Part shown: piece by piece, positions 1 to 8,333 of the stretch | Numbering within the stretch: the first letter of the stretch is position 1 | Layout of the letters: each line of letters opens with the position of its first letter | Assembly (NCBI GenBank): GCA_026417415.1 | Contig: JAOADG010000007.1 | Span: forward strand, 1-22,898 | Length of the DNA stretch: 22,898 nucleotides | Source: a bacterium | Lineage (GTDB): Bacteria; Electryoneota; JAOADG01 | Direction of reading: 5' to 3' | Program-made: the position numbers and the translations under genes | The notes under the pieces: model-generated | What the model was told of the DNA's origin: nothing | The model's input: the letters and a program-made list of their open reading frames with translations, nothing else | Databases searched by the model: none

Positions 1-726
1 AATACTATCAATCATTAAAACTGGTGCAGAAGCTTCAAAAACATTTGCGTTTTGAGTGGAGAGAAGCTTTTCTTTGACTAACTGAAGAGTTTTTTTAGTG
101 CGTGTATTAATTAGAAAGTAAAAGGGTCGCGTTTGGTTTTGGACTTGCAAAGTACCTTTGATAGGATATTCACTAAAATATTTTCCTTGGAAAATGGATT
201 GAAAACCAATTAATAGGAATTCAGGTGAAATTTTTGATAACTCTTTTAATTGTTTTGTAAAATTGGTGATATCACGATCATTTGACAATACTAAATCACT
301 GACAATAATGGAAATATGTTCTGTCGTACTGTCGTTTTTCACTTGATTGACGATGTGATGGAGGGTTTGATCTAATGGGGTACTAATAGCATTGTAAAGT
401 GAAGGGTCTCTGATAGTGCGCGAAGAAAATTGTTGCTGGCGAAGAGAAGAAATGGTAAAGATGTCATAGCTGGAAATCGTGGTTTCTAAAACACGTTGGA
501 TAAAGTTGCCAGTTTCAAGACAATAAGTGCTTTGCGGATTAGTAACAAATCCACGCATCGACTCTGAGTCGTCTAAATAAATGCTTAAATGAATATTTTG
601 AGATTCTGAAACATAGGAAAGTTGCGGAAAACTGTTTAGAATGGTTTTAGAATCAGGTGCTTTGGAACAACTATTGAGAAAGAATAATAAGAATAAAAAC
701 AAAAAAAGATTTTTTTGTATTTGCAT
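1..726 (-). CDS. VWA-like lipoprotein, 5' part (cut by window edge)
   Basis: The frame is open for 242 codons from the ATG at 726 to base 1 without a stop, so the 3' end lies outside the window. The first 20 residues are a lipoprotein signal with a hydrophobic Leu/Phe run and lipobox LNSC, lipidated Cys20. Residues 45-57 (IHLSIYLDDSESM) give a beta strand followed by a DxSxS metal site (D52, S54, S56), as in von Willebrand factor A domains. HISIIVSDLV around 137-146 supplies a later strand with Asp144 in the place of another MIDAS residue. An AGGAG lies five bases before the ATG, which supports this start. It should be an envelope-anchored protein that binds a ligand or partner through a metal site; the partner is unknown. 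It lies 180 nt downstream of the TonB receptor gene on the same strand and probably has its own promoter. The VWA call rests on these motifs only. Confidence 0.75.
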   Translation of the reverse strand, partial: MQIQKNLFLFLFLLFFLNSCSKAPDSKTILNSFPQLSYVSESQNIHLSIYLDDSESMRGFVTNPQSTYCLETGNFIQRVLETTISSYDIFTISSLRQQQFSSRTIRDPSLYNAISTPLDQTLHHIVNQVKNDSTTEHISIIVSDLVLSNDRDITNFTKQLKELSKISPEFLLIGFQSIFQGKYFSEYPIKGTLQVQNQTRPFYFLINTRTKKTLQLVKEKLLSTQNANVFEASAPVLMIDSI

Positions 727-769
727 ACTTTCTCCTAATCAAAAGGAATTGAATTAGTTTAATAAAACC

Positions 770-778
770 TACAATGTA
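770..778. promoter_or_regulatory. 9-bp palindrome TACAATGTA upstream of the lipoprotein gene
   Basis: The palindrome lies 44 nt before the lipoprotein start. The same nine bases form the core of an 11-bp palindrome at 8193-8203 in front of the C25 protease gene. A regulator site is possible but unproven. No clear -35/-10 pair could be assigned to the lipoprotein gene. Confidence 0.25.
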
Positions 779-906
779 TAATCCTTATAAAGAAAAAGCA
801 AGCAAGAGAGGTGAGATTAAATCAAAGGTACTCATATAATACCTTAAAATAATAAGAAATACAATTGCTGTTTTAGAATACTGGTCAATGAAAGTCAATC
901 AATTCA

Positions 907-3237
907 CTACCACTCCACGGTAAAGCCGCCGATGGGGAAGAAGCCGATTTGGTGGATGTCCACCGTTTCGCGTTTTTTGCGATTCCAATAGGTGGTGAGG
1001 ATGTTTTTTCTATTGTACACGTTTTCTATAGAGAACCACGAGACCAAATTCCACCCTTTGAAATAGGTTCGGTTGTCATAACGTAGATCCAAGCGGTGGT
1101 ATGCTTTTTTACGGATGGTGTTGATGCGCGTGGTATCCAGCAGTGGGTAGTTGTAAGCCCTGGCTGCCGCGTAATCCAAAGGCGTAGCAGGTGATCCCGA
1201 GGAATAGGTCCATTTGAAACTAAACTGATACTTAGGATTTGGGACATAGCCACCGATTAAGTTGATCAAAAGGGGAGTATCAAAGTTTGAAGGACGAGCA
1301 ATCCCATCCTTGGGAGTATAAAAAGTGCGGGACCAAGTGATGCTGGATACGCCGTACAGACCGTGTTTTAACTTCTTTTGCAGCATCCACTCAATCCCAT
1401 AAGAAGTGCCGCTCCCATCATTATCCAAAGCAGACCAAGTTGCCACGGTGCCATAATTTGCCCCAGAATTCATTAGCGACAACCATTGCTTTTCTTGGCT
1501 ATAAACAGGGACTTGATGATACTGTTTTCCGTACAATTCCACACTCATGCGCGTGGTGGGAGTAAACAAATGCTCCATTCCCAATACCCAATGGTTGGCA
1601 TAATAACTTTTCAATGTACGGTTGGAGAGATTTAAGGCCGATATGATCAATGGGGGTGATTGATAAAACGTCCCGTAAGAAGCCGTCCATTTGGTGTTGG
1701 CGCTGTAGCGATAAGTCACGCTTGCTCGTGGTGAAAAGGAAAAGTAAGAGAACTCATCAAAATAGTCGTAACGCGCTCCCAATTGAACTTGCCAAAAAGG
1801 AGAAAGGGTTTGGATAACGCTTAAATAGCTAGCCAGTTTCATACCGCTTTGAGTTTTATCGGCTTGATGGTGAATAATCGTATCCGGTACAGGAGGAGGC
1901 GGCAAGCGAAAGGAAGTGCGTGGTTCATAAGTGTTCATACGATAAGTAAACCCCACTTGTTTTGCTTGGACGCCCACATTCAATTCAGTACGAGGGGATA
2001 GCCGCAAGGTCCAATCATTGCGCAATTCAGTTTCCCATTCTACATTGAGTTCTTTATGAAAGAGATGGTAGCGATTGATGGTATCTGACTCCAAGGTATC
2101 TACTTTCGTGTCATACTGGGCCCGATTATGGGATACAATCAGTTGCGTATAACCTAGTTTAGGAAAAAGATAAGTCGCACGCACTCCCAAAACCCCATTT
2201 TGGTTTTTCATATCTACTTTTTCGTTAAATGCCACGTCTTGATCTTCAAATTTAGGATTGATGAAAATTTTAGATTTTCCATAAATTCCCACAGAAGAAA
2301 TTTTCAAACGGTTAGAAAGTGGGACCGTCCATTTGTACTGATAATCTTCATACTTCGGTATCCCCTCAAATAATAGCAAGTCAGCCAATAAATCCAAATA
2401 ACTTTTACGTGCACTAATCCAATAGTTACTCCCTTTGCTGCCAATAGGTCCCTCTATGGTCCCTCCTGCTCCACTAAACCCAAGGTATGCACTCCCATGG
2501 AAATTGGGACTCCCTTCGCGATACTGTACATCCACCACCGCACTTGCTTTGTCTCCGTAGCGGGCAGGAAAACCGCCACTAAGAAAATTTACCTCTTGCA
2601 CCATATCATTGTTTATCACCCCGATTGGACCGCCGGTAGATCCTTGTGTTCCGAAATGATTGGGATTAGGAAATTCAAAACCATCTACCCTAAACAACAC
2701 TTCCACCGGTGAACCACCACGCACGATAAGGTCATTGCGATCATCGCTCACCATTTGCACTCCCGGCATTATAAGAATGGCCCGAGCCAAATCTTCTCGT
2801 GCTCCCGGTGCACGACGGATCTCTTCTTGAGTGAATTTAGCGGCACTGGTTGATATTTCAGGATTTTGTTGAAAAGGGTTGGCAGTGACCACCATTTCTT
2901 GGGCTTCAAGTGGGAGCATTTCTAACTGAACGTGGACTTGGGCTGTACGTGCTATGCGTACGTCAATTTCGCTCACTAATTTTTCAGCATACCCAAGTGC
3001 ACGGATACGAATGGAATACGTTCCTAAAGGTACGTTTTGGATAAAGAACCGTCCTTGTTCGTCGGTAGTACTCCCAATGGCAGTCCCTTCCAGTTGTACG
3101 CTGGCACCTATAATCGTCTCTTGAGTTTGGCGATCAATCACGGTCCCTTGAATGGATCCAGTTGCAGTGATTGCGGAAGAAATTTTGCAAAAAAGAAGGA
3201 TACCAGTAAGGAGGAAGCACTGAAAAAGAAGTTTCAT
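907..3237 (-). CDS. TonB-dependent outer-membrane receptor with N-terminal carboxypeptidase-regulatory-like domain
   Basis: This 776-residue protein has the SusC/FecA-like layout. A signal peptide covers about residues 1-22. A CarboxypepD_reg-like beta domain follows at about 27-110 (GSIQGTVIDRQT, then GSTTDEQGRFFIQNVPLGTY). A TonB-box-like EMVVTA sits near 114. The plug is at about 120-235, with DLIVRGGSP, VLFRVDGFEFPNPNHFG and GGFPARYGDKASAVVDV. The 22-strand-type barrel runs to the end, with a C-terminal aromatic (FTVEW). Such receptors use TonB-ExbBD energy to import large nutrients such as siderophores, cobalamin, glycans or peptides. The substrate cannot be read from the sequence, and no SusD partner is present. 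A GGAG five bases before the ATG fixes the start. It begins 15 nt after the C25 protease stop, so the two are almost certainly co-transcribed, which suggests uptake of protease products (inference). No TonB, ExbB or ExbD is encoded nearby. Confidence 0.93.
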   Translation of the reverse strand: MKLLFQCFLLTGILLFCKISSAITATGSIQGTVIDRQTQETIIGASVQLEGTAIGSTTDEQGRFFIQNVPLGTYSIRIRALGYAEKLVSEIDVRIARTAQVHVQLEMLPLEAQEMVVTANPFQQNPEISTSAAKFTQEEIRRAPGAREDLARAILIMPGVQMVSDDRNDLIVRGGSPVEVLFRVDGFEFPNPNHFGTQGSTGGPIGVINNDMVQEVNFLSGGFPARYGDKASAVVDVQYREGSPNFHGSAYLGFSGAGGTIEGPIGSKGSNYWISARKSYLDLLADLLLFEGIPKYEDYQYKWTVPLSNRLKISSVGIYGKSKIFINPKFEDQDVAFNEKVDMKNQNGVLGVRATYLFPKLGYTQLIVSHNRAQYDTKVDTLESDTINRYHLFHKELNVEWETELRNDWTLRLSPRTELNVGVQAKQVGFTYRMNTYEPRTSFRLPPPPVPDTIIHHQADKTQSGMKLASYLSVIQTLSPFWQVQLGARYDYFDEFSYFSFSPRASVTYRYSANTKWTASYGTFYQSPPLIISALNLSNRTLKSYYANHWVLGMEHLFTPTTRMSVELYGKQYHQVPVYSQEKQWLSLMNSGANYGTVATWSALDNDGSGTSYGIEWMLQKKLKHGLYGVSSITWSRTFYTPKDGIARPSNFDTPLLINLIGGYVPNPKYQFSFKWTYSSGSPATPLDYAAARAYNYPLLDTTRINTIRKKAYHRLDLRYDNRTYFKGWNLVSWFSIENVYNRKNILTTYWNRKKRETVDIHQIGFFPIGGFTVEW

Positions 3238-3252
3238 AAGGTCTCCAACGAT

Positions 3253-6200
3253 TTATTTGAGTAGAATTGCTTTTCTGACCAGTGTGGTTTGATTGGCAGT
3301 CAGTTGATAAAAATAGATACCGGATGGGAGTGAAGCCGCATTCCACATCACTTGATAGTTTCCAGCAAGTTTTCTTTCATTGAGCAAGGTTTTGATTTGG
3401 CGTCCTAAAGCATCATAAATCGTGAGGTTCACCCAAGCAGCATAAGGAACATCAAATTGGATGGTAGTAATGGGGTTAAACGGATTCGGTAAGTTTTGAT
3501 AGAGATGAAACTCACGCGGGAGCAGCGCAAGTTCATTGCTTCGGTTGGCACTAACATTTGACACCAGTAAAATGGGAATGCTAAAGGGCAGATTAATTGC
3601 ATTCCCCGTAAAACGCAACCAGCCCCGCGCAGTATCATTCAAAACCATTCCCATGGTGGACCATAGAATGGACATGTTTTGTGATTGATTGGGAGCAAGC
3701 GTAAAAGTCGTAGTATTAAGTACTCCCCAGCCCCGCTGAGGTGAGAAGCGGATGGCATGACTAGAGGGAATGGATTGATTGTGATACAATGTGAAATAGT
3801 AGTTACGATTGGCAGATTGCAACCCGATGGTCTGTCCAAAAGCAGGAACTTGTAGGGTTTGGTACTGAAAATCAATGGTCCCATTAGAATAGAGAATACA
3901 CTCAAAAGTTAAATTGGAATTGGGTTGCCCGTTTATCGTTACGTTAAGCCAAGCAAAAACTACCCGCTGATTGATGGTGTCCATGAAAACCCTTGTACCC
4001 CCTTCCGGTACAACCAGATCATCCCAATAAGGAGCGATGAATGCAGCTTGTTCCCAATAGGGCAAGGTTTGATTGGTAGGCACTGCACTTTCATTAGGAT
4101 TGGTTAAGGATAGCCAACCATTGGTACAAATCCAAGCCGAATCGTACGTATTCCCAAAATAGGGAAAAGAGAAGGGGAGTGGAATCGCATCGGAGGTAAA
4201 ATCATTTTGCCAAACATAACTGTTCCCTGCTTCGGGGTTAATCCAATTATAAACGGGACCATTGGGCTCATTGCTTTGCCTACAAGTCATGCGATTCGGG
4301 ATCAAGTCAAGCTGCAGTGAACCCTGAATAGATGTACTCCCGATATTTTGTAGAGTGTAATTGGTACGAAGGGTGTCGTTGGGAGGGAGCGATAGATTGA
4401 TATTGGGTACAGAAAATTGCAACGTACCGGGACCGACGATAACAAAACTTGCTATTGAAACGGTTTGGCTACTTTGGTCTAAGGTAGAAATTCGTAATCG
4501 CGCATTGTTGGAGGAAGCACCACTCACAGTCCAACTTTGACTCCCATCGTTGGGAGTAGCGCTAAACAATGTTTCCCAACTGCCAGTGGGATAATTGCGG
4601 TTAAGTTCAATACGAACTTGGGAGGCACTAGGCCGACCAGTCCACTGAATAGTAAAGGGCTGATTGTACCGCAATGTATCGTACGGGTTGGGTGAAACAA
4701 TATGAAGCAAAGTATCCGGGGGAATGGTGGTAAAAAGGATTGCGCTATTGGCGGTAGTACTATTGGGAATTGGGGCACTCCCATTGGAATACACATTGTT
4801 AAAACTGTAGGATAAAGCGCGCGTATAAGTACCATCTGCAATACCGATGGTAGCATAGTTAGGTTCTAACGGATCGCTATATTGGTCATTATGAAACCGC
4901 TGATACTGAAAGAGGATCGGACTATCCCCTGTAGGGGTGCGATAATAACGTGGATCATACAGGATTAGCTGAAAGCGATTTTCTCGTCCAGCCCCCCACA
5001 TACAGTACATATACCAAGAGATTACCAAACGATGATTGGTTGCATCATACCAAGAATACACTCCTCCAAAATCATCCCAAGTCACCAATTCAAACCAAAA
5101 CGGTGCAATTAGATTACGTGGCCCCTCTTGAGAAGGGAGTTGCCAGTTACGAAAATTGTCATAATGTGGTTGTGCTCCCAAAGCCGCCCAGCCGTTGGAG
5201 CATACGGTAATCGAATCGAAGAGGTTGCCATAGTATCGTACGCGGAATGGGAGAGGGATTACTGTGGAGCGATCATAAGTATAATTGGTATCGTACAATC
5301 CAAGATTGATGCCACTGCCACCCCATGCAGGGTTGATTTCAACCCAATTGAAGGTAGGACGTTGGGAATAGCTCACATCGCTGTTGTCGTAAGCCCAATA
5401 TCCGTAGGGATCAGGTCCTGTGGGATCGGTAGTAACGCGACTCCCACAAGTAAGTGAAAACGATAAGGTATCGCTCTGATTTTGATAAGACAAAAGGACT
5501 GAAAATGGAATCACTGTTCCCCGAATGGTAGCAGGACTTGAAGCAATTTGCCAAGCGCAGGTCCCTTGCGCATCACTCCCCAGTGCCGCAATGATGCGCA
5601 AATCATTTTGTACAGAAGCAAACAGAGATTGGGGAATGAGTCGCAAATTCAGTGGTGCACTCATAGCATACCCGCGATTTACCACCCGCAAGGAGCAAGT
5701 CACAGTACTCCCGGGCTGCCAAGTTTGCCCGCTGGGTATCCAATGGGCAAGATACTCAATTTGAGGTGCTCTTACCTGTAAAGTACAGGCGCGCTGGGAA
5801 ACAACCCCAAACACCGAATCTTGCCAGAATAGCAACACTGCGCCGTTTCGTACTTGGTTAGAGATGAAAAGCCGAAAAGTCGCAACTTGATTGGTTTGTG
5901 GATCCCAGATGGGAAAAGTAGGATTACCAGATACCACAATCTGGGGATTGGTGGATACCATACGTATCCCCGCATTGGTAAGTTGCATGGTACTAGTGTT
6001 GGTCAAGGTTAGCATCAGATCCAACACTTCGCCGGGTTCAGCAAGACCATTGTTGTTCCCAAAACGCCCTTGGGTCTGATCGTCTAATAAAGTGGCATTG
6101 CTGAAAGCAATGGGGCTTCCTGCAGTAACACTCAAAGTGTCTATACGAGTTAAGAAATTTCTTTTGCTTTCGCCGTTGGTAACGGTAAGAATAGCATTCC

Positions 6201-8142
6201 CACTTAACAAGGGAGTAAAGTTTAGGTGTACCGTACCATTGGCATCGGTATAACCACGCGCATAAGATAGGGTTTGACCGCTACTATTGCGTTGTACCAA
6301 CGTGACCATTACTTTTTCAAGGGGTTGTTGATCTTTGGTCACGCGAATTGCGGCATATGACGTGCCAGATACCAACGTGGGGTAAGACACTTGAACGCTT
6401 TTCGGTACACCCGTCCAAAGATTAGCGGTCCCGTCCCCCATTACATTGTTCCAAATGAAAAAGTTGTAAATACCGTTTGGATTTTGAGTCCCTAAATTGA
6501 TCCACAACCTTAATTTTCCGCCAAAATAGAGCGTTCCGGCGTAGCGCCCTTGCATCACTCCCAAAGTATAATATGTCCCGGTTGCAATACAATTGTTGGG
6601 GGAGGGATGGGTTTCATAGGATTGAGAAGCCATAGCGGTAATTGCACCACTGGGAGCAGTGGGAGAACCCAAACGGGTTAATGCTTCGTGCACGCCGGTG
6701 GTAGATGAGCCATACCATTCACCGGTCATACAACTCATATTAAAGGCAAAAAAGGGACGAAAGGTATTGGTCAAGTTTTGTACCTCGGTGGGACTGATTT
6801 GACTGATAAACGACGGTCGGTGTGCCCAAAAGAGTGCACCGGGGTTCAAACGTGAATTGATAAGCGAGGTAGAGACCACGCCGTTGTGTTCATCGTAATA
6901 GATGGTTCGCAGACCCACGGTACGCATCATTTCGTTACAAAAACGAATGGCAGGGCGATTGGAATACACTTCATTTGAGATACCCGCATACCCCCAACCG
7001 CGGTTGTACCAATTGGTATCTGCCATATACGGCGTTCGTTCGTATTGCAGGGTGCGGTTAATCATGGTTTGAAATTGGGAGAGGGTGTTTCCGGAAAAGC
7101 GGCTGATGGTAATGTCGGCAAGCATATCGTTGCCTGCCAATTGCGTATAAGGGTGATCACTGGGTTCATTGTTGATAAAATAAGTGGGCAAATCGTAGCC
7201 ACTGGTCCCACCATCGCCTACCAATAAGACAAATTCTAAGCGGGTGTCCGTTTGATTGTAATACTGTGTAATCAAAGATTGGAGGTCCGCGGTGCTGGTC
7301 CCTTGATTTAAGGGAGCAGTTAAAATCACATTCCGACCTGTTTGCTCTTTCCACTGGACAAAGCTGGAAAGTAAAGAGTGGAGCGAACTTCGTGCGATAA
7401 TCAATAACGAGCCGGGGAGCGCTTGTGATGCTTCTTCACACAGTTCATCGCTTCCAAGAATCTGTGCGTACAAGGGTGCGAAAGAAGGGACGGGTTGACG
7501 GGGCAAATGCAGTTCATTTTCACCCCTTCCACCTATAGGGACAATCTCTACTTCTGCAGAAGTGTAAATGCGTAAGGTTTTGGTGACGGGGTTATATTGC
7601 AGCGGTTGATACAAAAGGGTGGTCACACGGGCATCACGTAATATCGCAGGTGATCCCAAACGTACTAAAGTATTGGGAAAGAAATCGTTGGTGGAAAAGG
7701 TTTCAGCATCAAAAACCACTCTTGAAGTATCGCCAATTAAGGGCTGCTGGGGCATAATGTCTAAATTGGATTGCTCGGTAAAGGTCGCTTGGTGGATGCG
7801 AATCTCCACATTCCCAAAATTGGGAAGACGTATGGCGCGTGCCACTGCCGGCAATGAGGGTTTGCCATCTTCCCAAAGGCGCGTTTCCCCTTCAATGACG
7901 TAATGTTGGTATGGTTTTCCTTGAAATTCCACTGTTTGTTGTTTGATGTTAATTTCCCCAAAGGATAGACGCAAATGACCCACATCCAACACTTCAACTT
8001 GCAAAGGTACCGTGGAGGGATTGGGTACACCTAAGGTAGCATCTAAATCGCGCGTCCACTGGATCGCCAAAGCAACGGAGTGAAAACCAAGCCAGCCCAA
8101 CAAGCATATTCGCAAGTAAATCAAGGAACGGAATGGAACCAT
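3253..8142 (-). CDS. Gingipain-like C25 family cysteine protease with type IX secretion sorting tail
   Basis: This is a 1629-residue secreted protein, numbered here from the ATG at 8142. Order: signal peptide (about 1-26); gingipain-type propeptide region (about 40-235); C25 peptidase core (about 240-585) with SLLIIA, VLLVGDGG and LADITISRFSG strands; Cys471 in FNMSCMTGEW as expected nucleophile; a post-catalytic Ig-like domain (about 590-680). Then come beta domains including two copies of a nidogen-like module (about 905-1140 and 1295-1475, both with IPLPF...YFGN/YYGN...C(S/T)NGW), and the sorting tail (about 1544-1629; HLYQNLPNPFNP, SGIYFYQL, KAILLK). The usual Gly-His-Gly histidine motif is missing: the equivalent stretch reads GALFWAHRPS (His441), so activity is uncertain. 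An ATG 18 nt upstream (8160) is in frame, but a perfect AGGAGG lies between the two, six bases before 8142, which makes 8142 the better start. The tail predicts export through the type IX system to the cell surface. Confidence 0.88.
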   Translation of the reverse strand: MVPFRSLIYLRICLLGWLGFHSVALAIQWTRDLDATLGVPNPSTVPLQVEVLDVGHLRLSFGEINIKQQTVEFQGKPYQHYVIEGETRLWEDGKPSLPAVARAIRLPNFGNVEIRIHQATFTEQSNLDIMPQQPLIGDTSRVVFDAETFSTNDFFPNTLVRLGSPAILRDARVTTLLYQPLQYNPVTKTLRIYTSAEVEIVPIGGRGENELHLPRQPVPSFAPLYAQILGSDELCEEASQALPGSLLIIARSSLHSLLSSFVQWKEQTGRNVILTAPLNQGTSTADLQSLITQYYNQTDTRLEFVLLVGDGGTSGYDLPTYFINNEPSDHPYTQLAGNDMLADITISRFSGNTLSQFQTMINRTLQYERTPYMADTNWYNRGWGYAGISNEVYSNRPAIRFCNEMMRTVGLRTIYYDEHNGVVSTSLINSRLNPGALFWAHRPSFISQISPTEVQNLTNTFRPFFAFNMSCMTGEWYGSSTTGVHEALTRLGSPTAPSGAITAMASQSYETHPSPNNCIATGTYYTLGVMQGRYAGTLYFGGKLRLWINLGTQNPNGIYNFFIWNNVMGDGTANLWTGVPKSVQVSYPTLVSGTSYAAIRVTKDQQPLEKVMVTLVQRNSSGQTLSYARGYTDANGTVHLNFTPLLSGNAILTVTNGESKRNFLTRIDTLSVTAGSPIAFSNATLLDDQTQGRFGNNNGLAEPGEVLDLMLTLTNTSTMQLTNAGIRMVSTNPQIVVSGNPTFPIWDPQTNQVATFRLFISNQVRNGAVLLFWQDSVFGVVSQRACTLQVRAPQIEYLAHWIPSGQTWQPGSTVTCSLRVVNRGYAMSAPLNLRLIPQSLFASVQNDLRIIAALGSDAQGTCAWQIASSPATIRGTVIPFSVLLSYQNQSDTLSFSLTCGSRVTTDPTGPDPYGYWAYDNSDVSYSQRPTFNWVEINPAWGGSGINLGLYDTNYTYDRSTVIPLPFRVRYYGNLFDSITVCSNGWAALGAQPHYDNFRNWQLPSQEGPRNLIAPFWFELVTWDDFGGVYSWYDATNHRLVISWYMYCMWGAGRENRFQLILYDPRYYRTPTGDSPILFQYQRFHNDQYSDPLEPNYATIGIADGTYTRALSYSFNNVYSNGSAPIPNSTTANSAILFTTIPPDTLLHIVSPNPYDTLRYNQPFTIQWTGRPSASQVRIELNRNYPTGSWETLFSATPNDGSQSWTVSGASSNNARLRISTLDQSSQTVSIASFVIVGPGTLQFSVPNINLSLPPNDTLRTNYTLQNIGSTSIQGSLQLDLIPNRMTCRQSNEPNGPVYNWINPEAGNSYVWQNDFTSDAIPLPFSFPYFGNTYDSAWICTNGWLSLTNPNESAVPTNQTLPYWEQAAFIAPYWDDLVVPEGGTRVFMDTINQRVVFAWLNVTINGQPNSNLTFECILYSNGTIDFQYQTLQVPAFGQTIGLQSANRNYYFTLYHNQSIPSSHAIRFSPQRGWGVLNTTTFTLAPNQSQNMSILWSTMGMVLNDTARGWLRFTGNAINLPFSIPILLVSNVSANRSNELALLPREFHLYQNLPNPFNPITTIQFDVPYAAWVNLTIYDALGRQIKTLLNERKLAGNYQVMWNAASLPSGIYFYQLTANQTTLVRKAILLK

Positions 8143-8148
8143 CTTTAC

Positions 8149-8154
8149 CCTCCT
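8149..8154 (-). promoter_or_regulatory. Ribosome binding site that fixes the C25 protease start
   Basis: A perfect AGGAGG is followed by six bases (GTAAAG) and the ATG at 8142. The longer frame from the ATG at 8160 would place this site inside codons 3-4, so the shorter start is preferred. Confidence 0.85.
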
Positions 8155-8171
8155 ATTCATAAGTGGAATTT

Positions 8172-8243
8172 ACGAAACCAAAATAATGCAACTTACAATG
8201 TAAAAAGAAAAATGGAAAAAGAAAAATCAAAACTTGGTTTCGT
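8172..8243. repeat. Spaced 10-bp inverted repeat in the C25/CapA divergent region
   Basis: The arms ACGAAACCAA (8172-8181) and TTGGTTTCGT (8234-8243) are perfect reverse complements 52 nt apart, with centres 62 bp apart (about six helical turns). The right arm ends four bases before the -35 box of the CapA promoter; the left arm lies 30 nt before the C25 start codon. A palindrome, TTACAATGTAA, sits between them at 8193-8203. This resembles a two-site operator shared by the divergent genes; it could also be a weak long-loop hairpin. No regulator gene is nearby. Confidence 0.45.
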
Positions 8244-8247
8244 CCAC

Positions 8248-8276
8248 TTGTACCCACCGAATTTGTTTGATATATT
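8248..8276 (+). promoter_or_regulatory. Sigma70-like promoter for the CapA-family gene
   Basis: TTGTAC (8248-8253), a 17-base spacer, then TATATT (8271-8276). Transcription would start near 8283, giving a leader of about 50 nt before the ATG at 8334. The same -10 hexamer and spacing appear before the TPR gene. Confidence 0.6.
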
Positions 8277-8333
8277 CTTCAGAAAATATCGCTTACAAAT
8301 CCATTCCGTCCTTTCAGTTGGTTGAGGTACACT

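Noticed and set aside
777-782. TATAAT on the plus strand
   Set aside because: No -35 at proper spacing (TTGAAT is 22 bases upstream) and no plus-strand gene follows.
825-845. AAGGTA/TACCTT hairpin after the TonB receptor gene
   Set aside because: Only six mostly A/T-rich pairs with a nine-base loop and no T run; too weak to call a terminator.
8143-8160. In-frame upstream ATG at 8160 for the C25 protease
   Set aside because: It would put the perfect AGGAGG inside the coding region and has no ribosome site of its own; 8142 is preferred.
8322-8333. In-frame TTG start for the CapA-family gene
   Set aside because: The GAGG at 8324-8327 sits correctly for the ATG at 8334; the TTG has no upstream site.
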